Of a DNA stretch of 19,565 bases, positions 1 to 6,198 are shown piece by piece (the first letter of the stretch is position 1; each line of letters begins with the position of its first letter). A program made the translations under genes and the position numbers. Below the pieces are notes generated by a model. The model was not told the origin of the DNA. It saw nothing but the letters and a program-made list of their open reading frames with translations, and made no database searches. Origin of the DNA: CAZMVY01 sp964569765 (GTDB taxonomy: Bacteria; Planctomycetota; Phycisphaerae; UBA1845; PWPN01); the NCBI GenBank assembly GCA_964569765.1, contig CAZMVY010000065.1, positions 1 through 19,565 on the forward strand. The letters are read 5' to 3'.

Positions 1-535
1 CCGGCTGCGCCGCCACGAGCTGATCCAGCGTGAACTTCGAGCCGCACTCCGGGCACCGCGCCTCGCTCAGGCCCGTCAGGTTGTAGCCGCAGATCGGGCA
101 GGCCAGCGTCTGCCGTCCGACCGCCGAGATCCGCTCGATTCGTTCGCGGGGCGCCTCCCGCCAGATGATCACCGTGGCCAGCACCCATGCGATCGGCACC
201 ACGCCGTCGCCCACCAGCAAGGCAAGCTCAAAGTCCCTTCCCCGGAGGAACGACATGAACGTGACGCCGACGAAAAGGCCGACGAGCAGCGCACCGGGTA
301 CGGCCAGCACCGTCATCAACAACCGCGACCGGGTCCAACGCACCACATCGCGCCAGAGGGCAATCCAGTACACGCCGATGAACGCGTAGAGCGACGCCCA
401 CAACGCCAGGATTCGGTCCGACCCCGGCGGCCCCCCGACCGGAACGACGAGCGCGCCGAACAGGATGAGGAACAGCGCCCCCGTCACCGGAAGGAGAAGA
501 ATGGCCAGCACGAGCCGCGCTACCGGGTGAGTCAT
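1..535 (-). CDS. Membrane protein with C-terminal zinc ribbon (partial, 3' end outside window)
   Basis: The reading frame starts at ATG 535 and stays open for 178 residues to the window edge, so the C-terminus is missing. Several hydrophobic stretches suggest three or four membrane segments: around residues 6-30, 43-60, 78-97 and 106-125. Then comes a treble-clef or rubredoxin-like zinc ribbon of two CPxC pairs, CPICGYNL and CPECGSKF, 15 residues apart. A GGAAGG ribosome-binding sequence lies 6 bases upstream of the ATG. The CPxCGYNLxGL ribbon is known from many planctomycete membrane proteins of unknown role; that family knowledge is recalled, not searched. No enzymatic motif is visible. Function is unknown; a metal-binding or protein-interaction role at the membrane is inference. 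The gene diverges from the acyltransferase gene at 763. Confidence 0.75.
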   Translation of the reverse strand, partial: MTHPVARLVLAILLLPVTGALFLILFGALVVPVGGPPGSDRILALWASLYAFIGVYWIALWRDVVRWTRSRLLMTVLAVPGALLVGLFVGVTFMSFLRGRDFELALLVGDGVVPIAWVLATVIIWREAPRERIERISAVGRQTLACPICGYNLTGLSEARCPECGSKFTLDQLVAAQP

Positions 536-611
536 TTTGAGCCTTCCGCGGAAGGGTGACGTGCGCGGACGGGGAACCGCGCGCCGGACCGGCCGCACGC
601 CTTTCGCGTTG

Positions 612-630
612 ATACGTATAGCAGATCTGC
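612..630. promoter_or_regulatory. Two adjacent palindromes in a divergent intergenic region
   Basis: ATACGTAT (612-619) and GCAGATCTGC (621-630) are perfect palindromes one base apart, in the 227-base gap between two divergently transcribed genes. Such a position suits operator sites, but short palindromes arise by chance and no regulator is identified. Confidence 0.2.
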
Positions 631-725
631 CAAGTTCGCAATGCCGGGCTCGGCAACCCGCGGGCAAGCCGCGCCCGCAAGCCGGGACGTGGGCGCCGGC
701 TGCCGCGCGCGCCGCCGTAGCACGG

Positions 726-753
726 TTGCGATGACCCGGCACCCCGATAGAAT
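726..753 (+). promoter_or_regulatory. Candidate sigma70-type promoter of the acyltransferase gene
   Basis: TTGCGA (726-731) and TAGAAT (748-753) are separated by 16 bases. They match the -35 and -10 consensus at 4/6 and 5/6 positions. The predicted start of transcription, about 760, is almost at the ATG (763). No Shine-Dalgarno sequence is present, so a leaderless or near-leaderless mRNA is inferred. Confidence 0.45.
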
Positions 754-762
754 CCGCACAGC

Positions 763-1704
763 ATGCGCGTCCGTCACGACATCCTCGACCGGCTTGTGTA
801 CGCCGCCGTGCGGCTGTATGCCATGATCGCGCAGATGTTCCCCATCCACGTAAACCTCCGCACGGCGCGCTGGCTTGGCTTTCTCTGGTACCGTCTCATG
901 CGCCGCCACCGGGAGCGGGCCAAGGAGCACCTTCGATTCGCCTTCGGCAGCACGATCTCCGCACGCCAGGCCGATCGGATCGCCCGTAAGAGCATGGAAC
1001 AGATGGCGATGATGGCCGTCGAGGTGCTCTTTACGCCGCGGCTGGTCAATGAGTGGACGTGGCCCCGCTACATTCGTCTCACGAACCTGCGCGAGGCCCT
1101 GGAGATCCTGCTCGAGCACCGCGGGGCCATCCTGCTCACGGGCCACTATGGCAACTGGGAACTGCTCGGCTTCACACTCGCCGCGCTGGGTTTCGAGATG
1201 ACCGCCGTGATGCGCCCGCTCGACAACCCCTACCTCAACGACTACCTGATGGCCCAGCGTCAGAAGCGCGGCCTCCAACTCCTTTACAAAAAGGGCGCTA
1301 CGCGCTCCGCCGAGGACATCCTCAATGAGGGCGGGATGCTCTGCTTTATCGCCGACCAGAACGCCGGCCACAAGGGGCTCTTCGTGGACTTCTTCGGCCG
1401 GGCGGCCTCGACGTACAAGTCGATCGGCCTGCTGGCGATCCGCCATCGGGTGCCGATTATCATCGGCTATGCCCGGCGGACGAGCCGGCGATTCGAGTAC
1501 GAGATCGGCGTGCAGCGGATCATCCGCCCGCCGGAGTGGCAGGGCCGCGACGACGAACTGACCTGGATTACTCAGGAGTACACGCGGGCAATCGAGGACT
1601 TCGTCCGCAAGGCCCCGGAGCAGTATCTCTGGATCCATCGGCGGTGGAAGTCGCGGCCGCCGAACGAGCACGCCGGCGCGGACGCGGTCATGCGCGCCGG
1701 ATAA
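763..1704 (+). CDS. LpxL/HtrB-family lysophospholipid (lipid A-type) acyltransferase
   Basis: A 313-residue protein of about the usual LpxL/HtrB length (about 300). It carries the family's HX4E catalytic box as GHYGNWE (His128, Glu133) and the downstream substrate-binding region LCFIADQNAG followed by FVDFFGRAASTYKS. Enzymes of this family transfer an acyl chain from acyl-ACP to Kdo2-lipid IVA, or to another lysophospholipid-like acceptor, at the inner face of the cytoplasmic membrane. Hydrophobic residues near the N-terminus fit a membrane anchor. The ATG at 763 is the first in frame and follows a candidate promoter directly; no ribosome-binding site is seen. It precedes trxA but a hairpin and a fresh promoter separate them, so they are probably not one operon. 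The exact acceptor and position specificity cannot be read from sequence; an acyl-CoA- or phosphatidylinositol mannoside-type acceptor is an alternative. Confidence 0.88.
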   Translation: MRVRHDILDRLVYAAVRLYAMIAQMFPIHVNLRTARWLGFLWYRLMRRHRERAKEHLRFAFGSTISARQADRIARKSMEQMAMMAVEVLFTPRLVNEWTWPRYIRLTNLREALEILLEHRGAILLTGHYGNWELLGFTLAALGFEMTAVMRPLDNPYLNDYLMAQRQKRGLQLLYKKGATRSAEDILNEGGMLCFIADQNAGHKGLFVDFFGRAASTYKSIGLLAIRHRVPIIIGYARRTSRRFEYEIGVQRIIRPPEWQGRDDELTWITQEYTRAIEDFVRKAPEQYLWIHRRWKSRPPNEHAGADAVMRAG

Positions 1705-1708
1705 GCAC

Positions 1709-1750
1709 CGGCCGAAGCGCAGGGCGCGGCCCCGCGGGGGGGTTCGGCCG
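1709..1750 (+). terminator. Hairpin after the acyltransferase gene
   Basis: CGGCCGAA (1709-1716) pairs perfectly with TTCGGCCG (1743-1750) around a GC-rich loop that can itself fold. It lies 4 bases after the stop codon and before the trxA promoter. There is no T-tract, so termination is inferred from position and stem strength only. Confidence 0.4.
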
Positions 1751-1769
1751 ACGACGACGGCGAGCGCAT

Positions 1770-1798
1770 TTGACAGCCGCCGGCGCCGGACCTATAAG
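1770..1798 (+). promoter_or_regulatory. Near-consensus sigma70-type promoter of trxA
   Basis: TTGACA (1770-1775), a perfect -35 box, is followed after 17 bases by TATAAG (1793-1798), 5/6 to the -10 consensus. The predicted start near 1805 gives a leader of about 34 bases ending in a strong ribosome-binding site. This is the best promoter match in the window. Confidence 0.7.
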
Positions 1799-1838
1799 CG
1801 TCCGGGTGTTCGGCGAAACACGGAAGGAGCGACAAGCC

Positions 1839-2171
1839 ATGGCCGGTGCGAACGTGTTGCAGCTCACGGACGATACCTTTGAGGCGGAAGTTCTGCGGTC
1901 TGATGTGCCCGTTCTGGTGGATTTCTGGGCGGAGTGGTGCGGGCCGTGCCAGCGGCTGGCTCCGTTGATCGAGCAACTCGCGGACGCGTATGCCGGCAAG
2001 GTCAAGGTCGCCAAGCTCGATGTGGACCGTAATCAACACGCCGCAGCCCAATACGGGATCAGCTCGATCCCGACGGTGATGGTCTTCAAGGATGGGAATC
2101 TCGTCGAAAAGATCATCGGTCTTCGGGCCCGGCGCGACTATGAAGATATCCTGAACCGCGTCGTGGGTTGA
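1839..2171 (+). CDS. trxA: Thioredoxin
   Basis: A 110-residue single-domain thioredoxin, the normal family length. It has the redox active site WCGPC (Cys34, Cys37) and the cis-proline loop SIPT (Pro78), plus the usual buried charged residue before the active site (DFWAEWC). It reduces protein disulfides in the cytoplasm, normally recycled by thioredoxin reductase, which is not in this window. The frame is open further upstream, but the ATG at 1839 is chosen because GGAAGGAG lies 9 bases before it and a near-consensus promoter lies 40 bases before it. No signal peptide is present, so it is cytoplasmic. A strong hairpin follows before murJ. Confidence 0.96.
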   Translation: MAGANVLQLTDDTFEAEVLRSDVPVLVDFWAEWCGPCQRLAPLIEQLADAYAGKVKVAKLDVDRNQHAAAQYGISSIPTVMVFKDGNLVEKIIGLRARRDYEDILNRVVG

Positions 2172-2228
2172 GCCGCGGCCCGCAGCGCCTCTGCGGCCGC
2201 TTGCGGACTGCGCGAGCGCCCCGCGACG

Positions 2229-2248
2229 GCGAAGGCCGGAGCCTTCGC
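2229..2248 (+). terminator. Hairpin between trxA and murJ
   Basis: GCGAAGGC (2229-2236) and GCCTTCGC (2241-2248) form a perfect 8-base stem with a CGGA tetraloop, 57 bases after the trxA stop. No T-tract follows. Its place between the genes argues that murJ starts at ATG 2270 rather than at the TTG overlapping the trxA stop. Confidence 0.45.
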
Positions 2249-2269
2249 GGCCCCCTCGGACACGCACGG

Positions 2270-3934
2270 ATGCGCCGACCCGGTCTCCATTCCGACGGAC
2301 CTGCCGCTCCCGTTGTCGCAGGGGCGGCCGCGAGCGACGAGGCGGGCCGCTGTTCCGCGGCGCCCGCCGGGTCGGCGGCGGCGGTTCACGAGTCGCGGTA
2401 CTTCGGCTCGGCCAGACTCATCAGTGCGATCACCCTCGCCTCGCGTATCCTCGGCTTGGGACGTGACATGCTCTGCGCCTACGTCTTCGGCGCGGGCGAG
2501 ATGATGGCCGCCTTCACGATCGGGTTCCAGATTCCCAATCTGTTTCGGCGTCTGTTTGGCGAGGGGGCCCTGTCTGCATCGAGCATCCCGGTTCTGAGCG
2601 ACCGGCTCCACCACGGCGGGCGCGAGGCGCTCGACGAGCTCAGCGGCAAGATCATGGGCGTGCTGCTGGCCGTACTCGTCGCCGTGGCGGTCATCGGCGA
2701 ACTGATCACGCTCGGGTTCGGCCCCATGTTCGTAACCACCCCGCGCGGTGTGCTCACGCTCGGCCTGACCGCCCTGATGTTGCCGTACGTCGTCCCCGTC
2801 TGCGCATCAGCCATCCTAGGCGGCATCCAGAACATCTTCGGCCAGTTCGCCGTCCCCGCCTCAAATCCGATCGTGCTGAATATATTCCAGATTGCCGCGA
2901 TGATCCTGGCCGGACGGCTCTATGTCCGCGGTGACGTGCGGCAGGCATATCTTCTTGGATCTTCGGTAGTTGTCTCGGGCTTCTTTCAGCTCGCGTGGCA
3001 GTGGCTCAATACGCGTCGGTGCGGCCTGCGGCTGCGGCTCTCGCTGGATACGAGGGACGAGTCGCTTCGGCTCATCGCCCGCACGATGATCCCGATGACG
3101 CTCGGTCTGAGCGTCGTGCAGATCAATGCCCTTCTCGACAGTTTCATCGCCTATTGGTTCGTCACCTCGCACGAAGGCGGGCCGGCCGTGCTCGGGTATG
3201 CGCAGCGGCTCTACCAGTTTCCGCTGGGGGTCTTCGCGATCGCGCTGGCGACGGCCCTCTTTCCTGTGATGGCGCGCCAAGCCGCACAGGGCGATCGGAC
3301 ACAGCTCTCGCGCACCCTCGCGCGGGGGTTGCGTCAGGCGCTCTTCGAGGGGTTGCCGTGCACGGTCGGCCTGATCCTGATTCGCGAGCCGCTCACGCAG
3401 GTCCTGTTCGAGCGCGGCGCCTTTCGGGCCGGCGACACGTTCCGGGTCGCGGCTACGCTGGCGACTTTCGCCGCCGGTATCTGGGCATTCGGCGTGAACC
3501 AGATCGTCGTTCGCGCGTTCTACGCCCTGAAGGATCAGATGACGCCCCTGAAGATTGCCGCGTGGATGGTCGCCGGCAATCTCGCCCTGAACATGATCCT
3601 CGTTTTCCGCCTGGAAGAGCCGGGCATCGGCCTGGCGACGACGATCTGCGCGGTCATCCAGGATGTGCTGCTGCTCCGGGCGAGCGCGACGCGGCGGCCG
3701 CACCTTGCCGGGGGCGAGGGGGGCGGCGCGGCGGCGCGAAGGGCGAGCGCCACGGCCCTGATGGCCGCCAGCATGCTCGGGACCGCCTATCTCTTGCGCG
3801 ACTGGTCCGCCTATGCCCACCATTCGCTGATCCAGCTCGCCGTCCTGACGGGCGCGGGTGCCGCGACTTTCCTGCTTGCCGCTTGGGTTACGCACTGCCG
3901 TGAACTTCACGAAGTGCTGCGTCGGGAGATCTGA
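2270..3934 (+). CDS. murJ: Lipid II flippase MurJ (MviN family)
   Basis: A 554-residue polytopic membrane protein of the MOP exporter superfamily. MurJ moves lipid II, the undecaprenyl-linked peptidoglycan precursor, from the inner to the outer face of the cytoplasmic membrane. Family signatures are visible near the N-terminus: a first helix with SRILGLGRDML, then the NLFRRLFGEGALSAS block, which is highly characteristic of MviN/MurJ. Hydrophobic segments recur through the rest, consistent with about 14 helices. About 40 residues rich in Ala, Gly and Pro precede the conserved domain, so the true start may lie further in. A TTG at 2168 overlapping the trxA stop would extend the protein but would place a strong hairpin inside the gene. 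No clear ribosome-binding site supports any start. The presence of murJ implies that this organism makes peptidoglycan or retains its lipid carrier cycle. Confidence 0.93.
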   Translation: MRRPGLHSDGPAAPVVAGAAASDEAGRCSAAPAGSAAAVHESRYFGSARLISAITLASRILGLGRDMLCAYVFGAGEMMAAFTIGFQIPNLFRRLFGEGALSASSIPVLSDRLHHGGREALDELSGKIMGVLLAVLVAVAVIGELITLGFGPMFVTTPRGVLTLGLTALMLPYVVPVCASAILGGIQNIFGQFAVPASNPIVLNIFQIAAMILAGRLYVRGDVRQAYLLGSSVVVSGFFQLAWQWLNTRRCGLRLRLSLDTRDESLRLIARTMIPMTLGLSVVQINALLDSFIAYWFVTSHEGGPAVLGYAQRLYQFPLGVFAIALATALFPVMARQAAQGDRTQLSRTLARGLRQALFEGLPCTVGLILIREPLTQVLFERGAFRAGDTFRVAATLATFAAGIWAFGVNQIVVRAFYALKDQMTPLKIAAWMVAGNLALNMILVFRLEEPGIGLATTICAVIQDVLLLRASATRRPHLAGGEGGGAAARRASATALMAASMLGTAYLLRDWSAYAHHSLIQLAVLTGAGAATFLLAAWVTHCRELHEVLRREI

Positions 3935-4049
3935 CGGCGCAGGGATGAGCGACGGGGCAACGCAGGCGAGCCTCGGCCGCATCTGCCTGGCGCAAAGGGC
4001 GCTCGACGGCACCGGCGGAGATCATGTAACGTACGGCGTCGGAATGTGG

Positions 4050-4055
4050 TAAACT
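4050..4055 (+). promoter_or_regulatory. -10-like hexamer directly before the SEC-C gene
   Basis: TAAACT ends 6 bases before the ATG at 4062, exactly where a -10 box would start a leaderless mRNA. No convincing -35 box or ribosome-binding site is seen, so this is tentative. Confidence 0.3.
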
Positions 4056-4061
4056 ACCCCG

Positions 4062-4529
4062 ATGCTTGGGTCCTACACTCGCGAGAAGATCGAGAACTGG
4101 GTCGGCGACTTCTGCTCGTCCGATGCGATGAGCGGGTTTTCGGGCGGGGTGCGTGAGTACGCGGCCGATGTGCTCGTCGCGTTCCTTGTTGCCGCCTGTG
4201 AGGCGCGGGGTGTGGAGCCGGAGGAGATCGAAGAGGCGGATTGCAAGCAGGCCCTCTTGGGGGCGCTGGCGAGGCGGCAAGTGCCCGCGGCCGTCAAGGC
4301 CGAGCTGCCCGCCTTGTGTGGTTCGTTTCTCGGCCAGCTCGAGGACGCGGGCCGGCTGGGCGGCGGCAGGCTCTTGGGCGCTTACGTGCGCGCCCTGAAG
4401 GACGCTCTTGCCGACGCGACTTCTGGCAAGCGCAAACCGGTTGTCCGGCCCGGAAGCCGCATCGGCCGCAATGACCCCTGCCCCTGCGGCAGCGGCAGAA
4501 AATACAAAAAGTGCTGCATGCGTGAATAG
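4062..4529 (+). CDS. Small SEC-C zinc-motif protein
   Basis: A 155-residue protein whose last 20 residues are a textbook SEC-C motif, RNDPCPCGSGRKYKKCC, with zinc ligands Cys140, Cys142, Cys151 and Cys152. This motif is best known from the SecA tail, where it binds zinc and contacts SecB and ribosomes, but it is also found at the end of many small unrelated proteins. The N-terminal 120 residues look mainly alpha-helical and acidic and are not recognised. It is far too short to be SecA and has no ATPase motifs. The ATG at 4062 lacks a ribosome-binding site and sits directly behind a -10-like hexamer. A role as an adaptor or chaperone-related factor is inference. Confidence 0.8.
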   Translation: MLGSYTREKIENWVGDFCSSDAMSGFSGGVREYAADVLVAFLVAACEARGVEPEEIEEADCKQALLGALARRQVPAAVKAELPALCGSFLGQLEDAGRLGGGRLLGAYVRALKDALADATSGKRKPVVRPGSRIGRNDPCPCGSGRKYKKCCMRE

Positions 4530-4560
4530 GGCGCGATGGCTCTTCGGGGCCGTTGTTGTC

Positions 4561-4584
4561 CGCCGGCTGCCGGCAGCAGCGGCG
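4561..4584 (+). terminator. Hairpin after the SEC-C gene
   Basis: CGCCG (4561-4565) pairs with CGGCG (4580-4584) around the 12-base palindrome GCTGCCGGCAGC (4566-4577), giving a 10-pair stem with a two-base bulge. It lies 31 bases after the stop codon. No T-tract follows, so the call rests on position. Confidence 0.4.
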
Positions 4585-4623
4585 CGGGTGGGCGGCCTAC
4601 TGGCGTTCGCGGCCGGGTTTGGC

Positions 4624-4629
4624 TACAAT
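4624..4629 (+). promoter_or_regulatory. -10-like hexamer upstream of the acyl-chain cassette
   Basis: TACAAT (5/6 to consensus) lies 108 bases before the first gene of the cassette. The hexamer 17 bases upstream (TGGCGT) is a poor -35 match, so an activator or another sigma factor would be needed. Tentative. Confidence 0.3.
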
Positions 4630-4631
4630 TC

Positions 4632-4680
4632 GCCCGCTTCGGACGGGGCAAGGACCTCTTGCGAGGTCCAGGAAGCGGGC
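4632..4680 (+). promoter_or_regulatory. Nested stem structure in the leader of the acyl-chain cassette
   Basis: An outer perfect 9-base stem, GCCCGCTTC (4632-4640) with GAAGCGGGC (4672-4680), encloses a perfect 7-base hairpin, GGACCTC (4652-4658) and GAGGTCC (4663-4669) with loop TTGC. An 11-base internal strand and a 2-base strand separate the two stems. It sits 57 bases before the first gene. It could be a cis-regulatory RNA leader, an attenuator, or the terminator of an upstream transcript; it matches no riboswitch class that I recognise. Confidence 0.45.
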
Positions 4681-4737
4681 TTAACTTGTCAGGCTTATTC
4701 GCCCTTGGGGGCCCAGGCTGCCGGGCGCGGTCGGATT

Positions 4738-5208
4738 ATGAAGTTTGTCCTCTTGGATCGGATTGTCGAGCTCGAGTGCGGCTCCCGCATCCGCGCGGTC
4801 AAATGCCTGACCCTTGCGGAGGAGTACTTGGCGGACCACTTTCCCACGTTCCCGGTGATGCCCGGGGTGTTGATGGTGGAGGCGCTGGTACAGACCTCCG
4901 CCTGGCTGGTGCGGGCCACCGAGGACTTTGCTCACAGCCTGATCGTCCTGAGCGAGGCCCGCAACGTGACGTACAAGAGCTTTGTCTCGCCCGGCCGGAC
5001 CCTGGAGCTGGACGTGCGGGCCCGGCGGATCGACGCGGACTCGAGCGAGTTCGAGGGCACGGGGCGCTGCGGCGAGGAGGAGATGGTCAAGGCCCGGTGG
5101 AGGCTCGGGCACAGCAATCTGGCGGACCGGGATCCGTCGATGGCCGAGGTGGATCGGGCCATCGTGACGAATCTGCGGCGTCAGTTCCGTCTCTTGAACA
5201 TGGCGTAA
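4738..5208 (+). CDS. FabZ-like hot-dog 3-hydroxyacyl-ACP dehydratase, copy 1
   Basis: A 156-residue single hot-dog protein close to FabZ length. The catalytic region HFPTFPVMPGVLMVEAL holds His34 and Glu48, spaced 14 residues apart as in FabZ. FabZ enzymes remove water from 3-hydroxyacyl-ACP to give trans-2-enoyl-ACP in type II fatty acid synthesis. The ATG at 4738 gives the canonical FabZ N-terminus; the frame remains open upstream but that region is non-coding in character and contains a folded leader. No strong ribosome-binding site is present. It is the first of four same-strand genes with an ACP, a second dehydratase paralogue and a ketosynthase homologue. The C-terminal 40 residues (after RLGHSNLAD) extend beyond the fold and resemble a tail on the second copy in position. 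Whether it serves housekeeping or specialised acyl synthesis is unknown. Confidence 0.87.
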   Translation: MKFVLLDRIVELECGSRIRAVKCLTLAEEYLADHFPTFPVMPGVLMVEALVQTSAWLVRATEDFAHSLIVLSEARNVTYKSFVSPGRTLELDVRARRIDADSSEFEGTGRCGEEEMVKARWRLGHSNLADRDPSMAEVDRAIVTNLRRQFRLLNMA

Positions 5209-5244
5209 TCGAAGACAGGAAACGCATATTGGAGGTTTGAACCG

Positions 5245-5637
5245 ATGGCGATGACCCGCCAAGAAATCCTGGGAAGCGTTCGGGAAACCCTGGTGGACGC
5301 GCTCGGCGTCGATGAGGACGAGGTCACCGAGGACGCGACGCTGACCGGCGACCTGGGCGCTGAGAGCATCGACTTCCTCGACATCATGTTCCGCCTGGAG
5401 AAGGCGTTCAACATCAAGATTCCGCGGGGAGAGCTGTTCCCGGACGACATCCTGAACAACCCGGACTACGTGGAGAACGGGAAGATGACCGCCGCCGGGC
5501 TCGAACAGCTCAAGAAGTCCATGCCTCATGCGAACTTCAGCGAGTTCGAGAAGAACCCCGACGTGAACAAGATGCCGGACCTGTTTACGGTCCGGACCAT
5601 CGTGAACTACGTGGAGAGCAAGCTGAACGCGGCGTGA
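5245..5637 (+). CDS. Long acyl carrier protein (130 residues)
   Basis: The phosphopantetheine attachment site is seen as DLGAESIDFLDI, with Ser41 the predicted modified residue; typical ACP has GADSLD. Helix 1 (residues 4-20) and the acidic loop are ordinary. Standard ACPs are about 77-80 residues; this one has an extra stretch of roughly 40-50 residues between the helix 2/3 region (IKIPRGELFPDD) and the last helix (FTVRTIVNYVESKL), containing lysines, asparagines and prolines. The ATG at 5245 is supported by GGAGGT 8 bases upstream. It should carry growing acyl chains as thioesters and deliver them to the flanking dehydratases. The insertion may set partner choice in this cassette; that is inference. 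It also has much weaker acidity at the C-terminus than housekeeping ACP. Confidence 0.88.
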   Translation: MAMTRQEILGSVRETLVDALGVDEDEVTEDATLTGDLGAESIDFLDIMFRLEKAFNIKIPRGELFPDDILNNPDYVENGKMTAAGLEQLKKSMPHANFSEFEKNPDVNKMPDLFTVRTIVNYVESKLNAA

Positions 5638-5721
5638 GCGTCGAGCCCGCCTTCCCGGGCGGCAGGATCATCCTCGCCGCCGCGGACGGGCAGCAGGGCG
5701 GCTTGCCAATGGGCGGATCGG

Positions 5722-6198
5722 ATGCGCTGGATCTGGATCGACAAGTTCATCGAGTTTGAGCCGGGCCGCCGGGCCGTGGCCGTCAAGAACCTCACGTTGG
5801 CCGAGGAGCACCTGCACGACCATTTTCCCGGATATCCGGTCATGCCGGCCAGCCTCATCATCGAAGGCATGGCCCAGACGGCGGGGATCCTCGTGGGCCA
5901 CGCGCGAAAGTTCGCGGAGAAGGTGATCCTTGCGAAGGTGAAGAAGGCCGTGTTTCACGACGTGGCCCGCCCGGGCGATCAGCTTCAGTATGAGGCGGCG
6001 ATCGAACAGATCGCCGACGCCGGCGCCTCGACGAGCGGCAAGGTCACGCGGGACGGCCGGCCCTTCGCGGAGATCGACCTGTTCTTCTCGCACATTGATC
6101 AGAACTTGAAGGGCCTCAAGTTCCCGGACGAGAACTTCGTCTTCACCGACCAGTTCAAGTCGTTGCTGCACGCATACAACCTGGGGAATGCCTCGTGA
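5722..6198 (+). CDS. FabZ-like hot-dog 3-hydroxyacyl-ACP dehydratase, copy 2
   Basis: A 158-residue paralogue of the dehydratase at 4738; the motif TLAEEHLHDHFPGYPVMP aligns without gaps to TLAEEYLADHFPTFPVMP of copy 1. His34 and Glu48 occupy the same positions, so a dehydratase active site is predicted. The residues after the motif differ from ordinary FabZ: PASLIIEG in place of PGVLIIEA. Like copy 1 it has a C-terminal tail (SHIDQNLKGLKFPDENFVFTD) beyond the hot-dog fold. Its stop overlaps the start of the ketosynthase-like gene (GTGA), suggesting translational coupling and matched production. Having two different dehydratases around one ACP suggests two chain-length or substrate ranges, or a heteromeric dehydratase; this is inference. 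Confidence 0.87.
   Translation: MRWIWIDKFIEFEPGRRAVAVKNLTLAEEHLHDHFPGYPVMPASLIIEGMAQTAGILVGHARKFAEKVILAKVKKAVFHDVARPGDQLQYEAAIEQIADAGASTSGKVTRDGRPFAEIDLFFSHIDQNLKGLKFPDENFVFTDQFKSLLHAYNLGNAS

Noticed and set aside
532..1671. Minus-strand open frame of 379 codons
   Set aside because: Antisense to the LpxL-type acyltransferase with its HX4E motif; the minus product has no recognisable feature.
2168..2269. TTG start of murJ overlapping the trxA stop
   Set aside because: The extension is Arg/Ala/Gly-rich without family similarity and contains a perfect 8-base hairpin better explained as intergenic.
2861..4012. Minus-strand open frame of 383 codons
   Set aside because: Antisense shadow of murJ, rich in Arg/Asp/Pro, without motifs.
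4062..4529. SecA fragment
   Set aside because: Only the SEC-C tail motif is shared; there are no ATPase or DEAD motifs and the gene is complete and short.
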